The notes beneath the pieces were generated by a model. That model saw only the letters and a list, made by a program, of their open reading frames with translations. It was not told the origin of the DNA and did not search any database. This document shows positions 61,845-64,000 of a DNA stretch of 64,000 nucleotides, piece by piece (positions within the stretch are counted from its first letter, which is position 1; every line of letters starts with the position of its first letter). The stretch covers positions 94,651 through 158,650 of the forward strand of contig NZ_NRRV01000002.1 in NCBI RefSeq assembly GCF_016583825.1. The letters run 5' to 3'. Origin of the DNA: Thiohalocapsa halophila. GTDB lineage: Bacteria; Pseudomonadota; Gammaproteobacteria; Chromatiales; Chromatiaceae. A program made the translations under genes and the position numbers.

Positions 61845-62101
61845 GCGAAAAGCGCGAAAGGTCCAGCGCCGCGCAAAAAACCCCATCGACTGATCCCGAC
61901 GACACCCCCAGCCACCGGCGCAAAACCCCTGCCGGCTCCGCGAATCACGCGAGCCGACTTCCGTTGGACGCTTGCGCCCAGTCTCTCCAGCGTCATCGCC
62001 CAAGCCGCGGCGCTCCACCGCGGCGCGGCCTTCCCCTGAGCCCAAGAAGACCGAATCAGCACTGTCATCCACCTGCGGCCGCACACAGATCCACAATCTG
62101 C
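61845..62101. other. Intergenic region, no gene seen
   Basis: GC-rich sequence beyond the second repeat copy. It starts with a short AC/GAAA-rich stretch (CGAAAAGCGCGAAAGG). Frames on both strands are short and lack resemblance to known proteins. Confidence 0.4.
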
Positions 62102-62704
62102 TCACCCAAACCCATCCAACGGGCTACGCACCGGCAGCACCTTCGGCCGGTTCATCACGTGCGTATAGATCTTGGTCGTGGACACATTCTTGTGGCCGAG
62201 CAGCGCCTGCATGGTGCAGATGTCGTCGCCGAGAAAGCGCTCCACGTCGCCGCGCCCAGCGCCGCGGCGTCCACCTCCTGCCCGTTGCCCAGGCCACAGA
62301 ACAGCAGAAACCGGTAGCACCAATCCACATAGGTCTGCTCGGTCCGCGACCCATAGCGCTCCGCCCACAGCGTGCGGGCCAGCTGCAGCAACGGCTGCGC
62401 GCTGGTACACCAAACGCTCGGCCACCGCCGCCTCGGGCGACAGCGCGGCCGTCCGGGTCGGATGTGTGGCCTTGAGCGCCCGAGCAGACCCTCAGAAATA
62501 TTCCCGGTCCACCTCGCGGGCCGCCCCCGATTGCGCCAAGTCAACCACCAGCAATTGCAACGCATCCACTGTTTGGCGACACTGGCAGTCTGTCAGGTGC
62601 TTCTCACGAGCGTACCGAGGAAAGAACGCCGTGACCTCCTCAACCGTCAGCGCAGACAACCGCCTCGGGCGCCTTGCAGCCACGAAGCCCTCCGCCCGCT
62701 GCAC
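62102..62704 (-). pseudogene. Tyrosine recombinase (integron/phage integrase-like), heavily degraded
   Basis: Three minus-strand frames together spell an integrase remnant. Starting at a GTG at 62704: GFVAARRPRRLSALTVEEVT and QCRQTVDALQLLVVDLAQSG, an N-terminal extension. A second frame gives [20 protein letters not shown], the SAM-like core-binding domain. A third gives [20 protein letters not shown] followed by THVMNRP, the C-terminal box with its His and nucleophile Tyr. The whole middle, including both catalytic Arg residues, is deleted. It cannot be active. It marks this tail of the window as a former mobile or cassette region. Confidence 0.8.
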
Positions 62705-62877
62705 TTACCAGCGGCGCGCGTTCGCGGTGTCACGCGGGCACCCGCTCGCGTACCAGCAGCTCCAGGTATCGGTCCCAGCCGGACGGGCGGCCGGATTCGC
62801 GCCGGGGTGTCGGCTTGCCCGCGGGATTCTTGGCCGTGTTCGGACGAACGGTTCGAGGACGCATTGAAGGCTTGCGA

Positions 62878-62911
62878 TATTGTGCTAGGCTGCCGTCAGG
62901 CTAGCACAATA
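62878..62911. promoter_or_regulatory. Perfect 11-bp inverted repeat
   Basis: TATTGTGCTAG (62878-62888) and CTAGCACAATA (62901-62911) flank a 12-base spacer. It lies 50 bases upstream of the orphan gene. It may be an operator, or a hairpin in the leader. No T tract follows. Confidence 0.5.
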
Positions 62912-62929
62912 CACACTGGGTGCTGCCTA

Positions 62930-62938
62930 GTTAACTGT
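62930..62938 (+). repeat. GTTAACTGT word, copy next to the orphan gene start
   Basis: The same 9-base word recurs at 63658-63666, and in reverse at 61067-61075. The copy here runs on into GTTAGACC, which contains GTTAGAC, a match to the GTTRRRY core of integron recombination sites. Short words can recur by chance. Confidence 0.35.
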
Positions 62939-62961
62939 TAGACCAACGAATCCTTCCCATC

Positions 62962-63690
62962 GTGAACGCAACCACTGATGCCTTCGAAGACTTGGCACAC
63001 GCTCTGCGCGTGCTGCTGGAAGCGAACTACCATGCCCATGGCGGCGGTCTTCTACAGGTCGATCGAGCGGAAGCCGTGGGGAACATTGAAATGGGTTTAG
63101 CCAATGTGCTAAACGCTTTCCACAGTCTATACGACGCTCTAGAGAAGGACGGACATCCCAAGCTCGTACCATGGTACGACAAGCCCGAACTAGCCCTCCT
63201 ATTGGTACTTAGGAACGCGAGGCATCACAACCACGCCAAGAAAGTGCGCACCATGCACAGCTACTATGCGCAAACCGCGGATAAGATAGGAAACATGGAG
63301 ATGTACGTCCTCCTGGACTTCCCCGCCCTGGAAGAGGGTGCAGATACATTTGACGTCTACCTTTCGTGGGCAGATTTCAAAGAACTCTTATCAATGCCGC
63401 AAAAAGAGACGCGAATTCGCCCGGCTCTCGCGCAGAAGATCGAAAGCTACTTGGGGTCAAGTTGTTATGCAGACTATGCGGCTAAGTACGAACTTCCTGA
63501 AGAGCGAGTCTTCTTTAACGTCGTTCCACTGATAGTGAATGCCGCAGTGAAACTTGTGCCTACGATCAAGCACCTCGTATCTCCCCGGTCCACTGAAGGC
63601 AAAACGTACCTCGATATTTTTCAACACATATTGCCGGCAGATACAAGGAGGCCGGAGGTTAACTGTGGTCCAATTGCTCTCATGCCGTGA
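62962..63690 (+). CDS. Orphan protein of unknown function, atypical base composition
   Basis: A 242-residue protein from GTG, with GC content far below the rest of the window and relaxed codon use (many AAG, GAA, CTA and TAT codons), so it was probably acquired. It looks soluble and largely helical: AFEDLAHALRVLLEANYHAH, MGLANVLNAFHSLYDALEKD, then LLVLRNARHHNHAKKVRTMH. The RNARHH stretch fits a weak R-x4-H pattern as in HEPN nucleases, which is only a guess. The next gene is an IS630-type transposase and the previous one an integrase relic. I do not recognise the family. Confidence 0.72.
   Translation: MNATTDAFEDLAHALRVLLEANYHAHGGGLLQVDRAEAVGNIEMGLANVLNAFHSLYDALEKDGHPKLVPWYDKPELALLLVLRNARHHNHAKKVRTMHSYYAQTADKIGNMEMYVLLDFPALEEGADTFDVYLSWADFKELLSMPQKETRIRPALAQKIESYLGSSCYADYAAKYELPEERVFFNVVPLIVNAAVKLVPTIKHLVSPRSTEGKTYLDIFQHILPADTRRPEVNCGPIALMP
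63658..63666 (+). repeat. GTTAACTGT word, copy inside the 3' end of the orphan gene
   Basis: A direct repeat of the word at 62930, 728 bases apart, so the two copies bracket almost all of the orphan gene. It lies within the last codons of that gene. Confidence 0.35.
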
Positions 63691-63753
63691 AATAGTGACC
63701 GAATGGCCTACTAAGCCGCTCGAAAGTAAAGCCAGGTCTGGTATAATGGCGGC

Positions 63754-64000
63754 ATGAAATGCAAACGCGACTCCGACGGGCGCAAGCTCGACCATCAGTC
63801 ATTGCAGACCATGCGCATGCAGGCGGTGGCCGCCGTCAAGCGCGGCCAGCCGGTGGCGGAAGTGGCGGCGGCGTTCGGGGTGAACGAGCGCACGCTGTAT
63901 CGCTGGCTGGCGGCCTTTGCCGAGGGTGGGCAGAACGCGCTCAAGGCCAAGCCGATTCCGGGGCGCCCGCCGAAGCTCAAGGACAAGCACCTGCGTTGGC
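63754..64000 (+). CDS. IS630-family transposase, N-terminal part (cut by the window edge)
   Basis: An ATG at 63754 opens a frame that runs off the window: MKCKRDSDGRKLDHQSLQTM, RMQAVAAVKRGQPVAEVAAA, FGVNERTLYRWLAAFAEGGQ, then KAKPIPGRPPKLKDK. This is the helix-turn-helix start of an IS630-type transposase; the DDE domain would lie beyond base 64000. TATAAT at 63742-63747 is a possible -10 box. The left terminal inverted repeat of the element cannot be located with certainty. Confidence 0.85.
   Translation, partial: MKCKRDSDGRKLDHQSLQTMRMQAVAAVKRGQPVAEVAAAFGVNERTLYRWLAAFAEGGQNALKAKPIPGRPPKLKDKHLRW

Noticed and set aside
1..64000. tRNA, rRNA or known riboswitch genes
   Set aside because: I looked for conserved tRNA arms, rRNA cores and common riboswitch motifs and saw none that I could support by eye.

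Overview
The window is about 64 kb of very GC-rich bacterial DNA, dense with genes that have gammaproteobacterial relatives. Pointers are a petABC operon followed directly by sspA and sspB, a PVWY-type cytochrome b, and orthologues of GlnE, IlvE, YajR, MltB, MltD, HrpB, MtgA and YjbQ. A GTP-type PEP carboxykinase, a bacteriophytochrome with its own haem oxygenase and many intergenic repeats would suit a member of the Chromatiales or a relative. The placement is inference, because no rRNA or tRNA gene is present.

Layout, left to right. 1-1503: a broken DNA methylase (HsdM type) behind a broken PIN toxin and its antitoxin, with three frameshifts in 1.3 kb. 1636-15926: housekeeping block with an alpha/beta hydrolase, DEAD-box helicase, ilvE, glnE, hexose-6-phosphate mutarotase, O-methyltransferase, YqiA-like esterase, TraB protein, AI-2E transporter, sspB and sspA. 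16345-18949: the cytochrome bc1 operon. 19278-21266: a Nif3-family protein and a DegS-like protease. 21313-28812: a Bat-type (aerotolerance) operon running moxR, DUF58, DUF4381, VWA, VWA-TPR, batD on the minus strand. 29307-31769: haem oxygenase plus a phytochrome photosensory module with no output domain. 31894-48497: mtgA, recG, yjbQ, mltB, comF, pckG, a secreted lysozyme-fold protein, an rmlD homologue, ssb, yajR, rnhA, a methyltransferase and mltD. 48527-54033: hrpB, lipoproteins, a HAD phosphatase and a TSUP transporter. 54198-60709: a CusB/CusA copper or silver efflux system interrupted by a toxin-antitoxin pair. 60710-64000: an accessory tail with duplicated cusA 3' sequence, a fused DUF4160/DUF2442 remnant, a decayed tyrosine recombinase, an orphan low-GC gene and the start of an IS630-type transposase.

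Three structural signals stand out. First, at four intergenic sites (3914-4055, 27728-27769, 56175-56256, 57140-57189) there are short arrays with an exact 7-bp period. The unit sequence differs at each site but the design is shared. Two arrays have inverted arms, and two supply the stop codon of the neighbouring gene. Second, the VWA-TPR gene of the Bat operon seems to have suffered a 36-bp micro-inversion at its 3' end. The family's C-terminal motif is encoded on the wrong strand there, and the gene now reads into batD in frame. Third, the 3' end of cusA and a 143-bp double-hairpin element downstream of it recur about 1 kb further on, inside the accessory tail.

Functionally, the window covers cell-envelope maintenance (mtgA, mltB, mltD, the 40890 protein, Bat, DegS), respiration (petABC), nitrogen and branched-chain amino acid metabolism (glnE, ilvE), DNA and RNA maintenance (recG, ssb, rnhA, hrpB, DEAD helicase), metal export (cusBA) and red-light sensing (bphO plus the photosensory protein).
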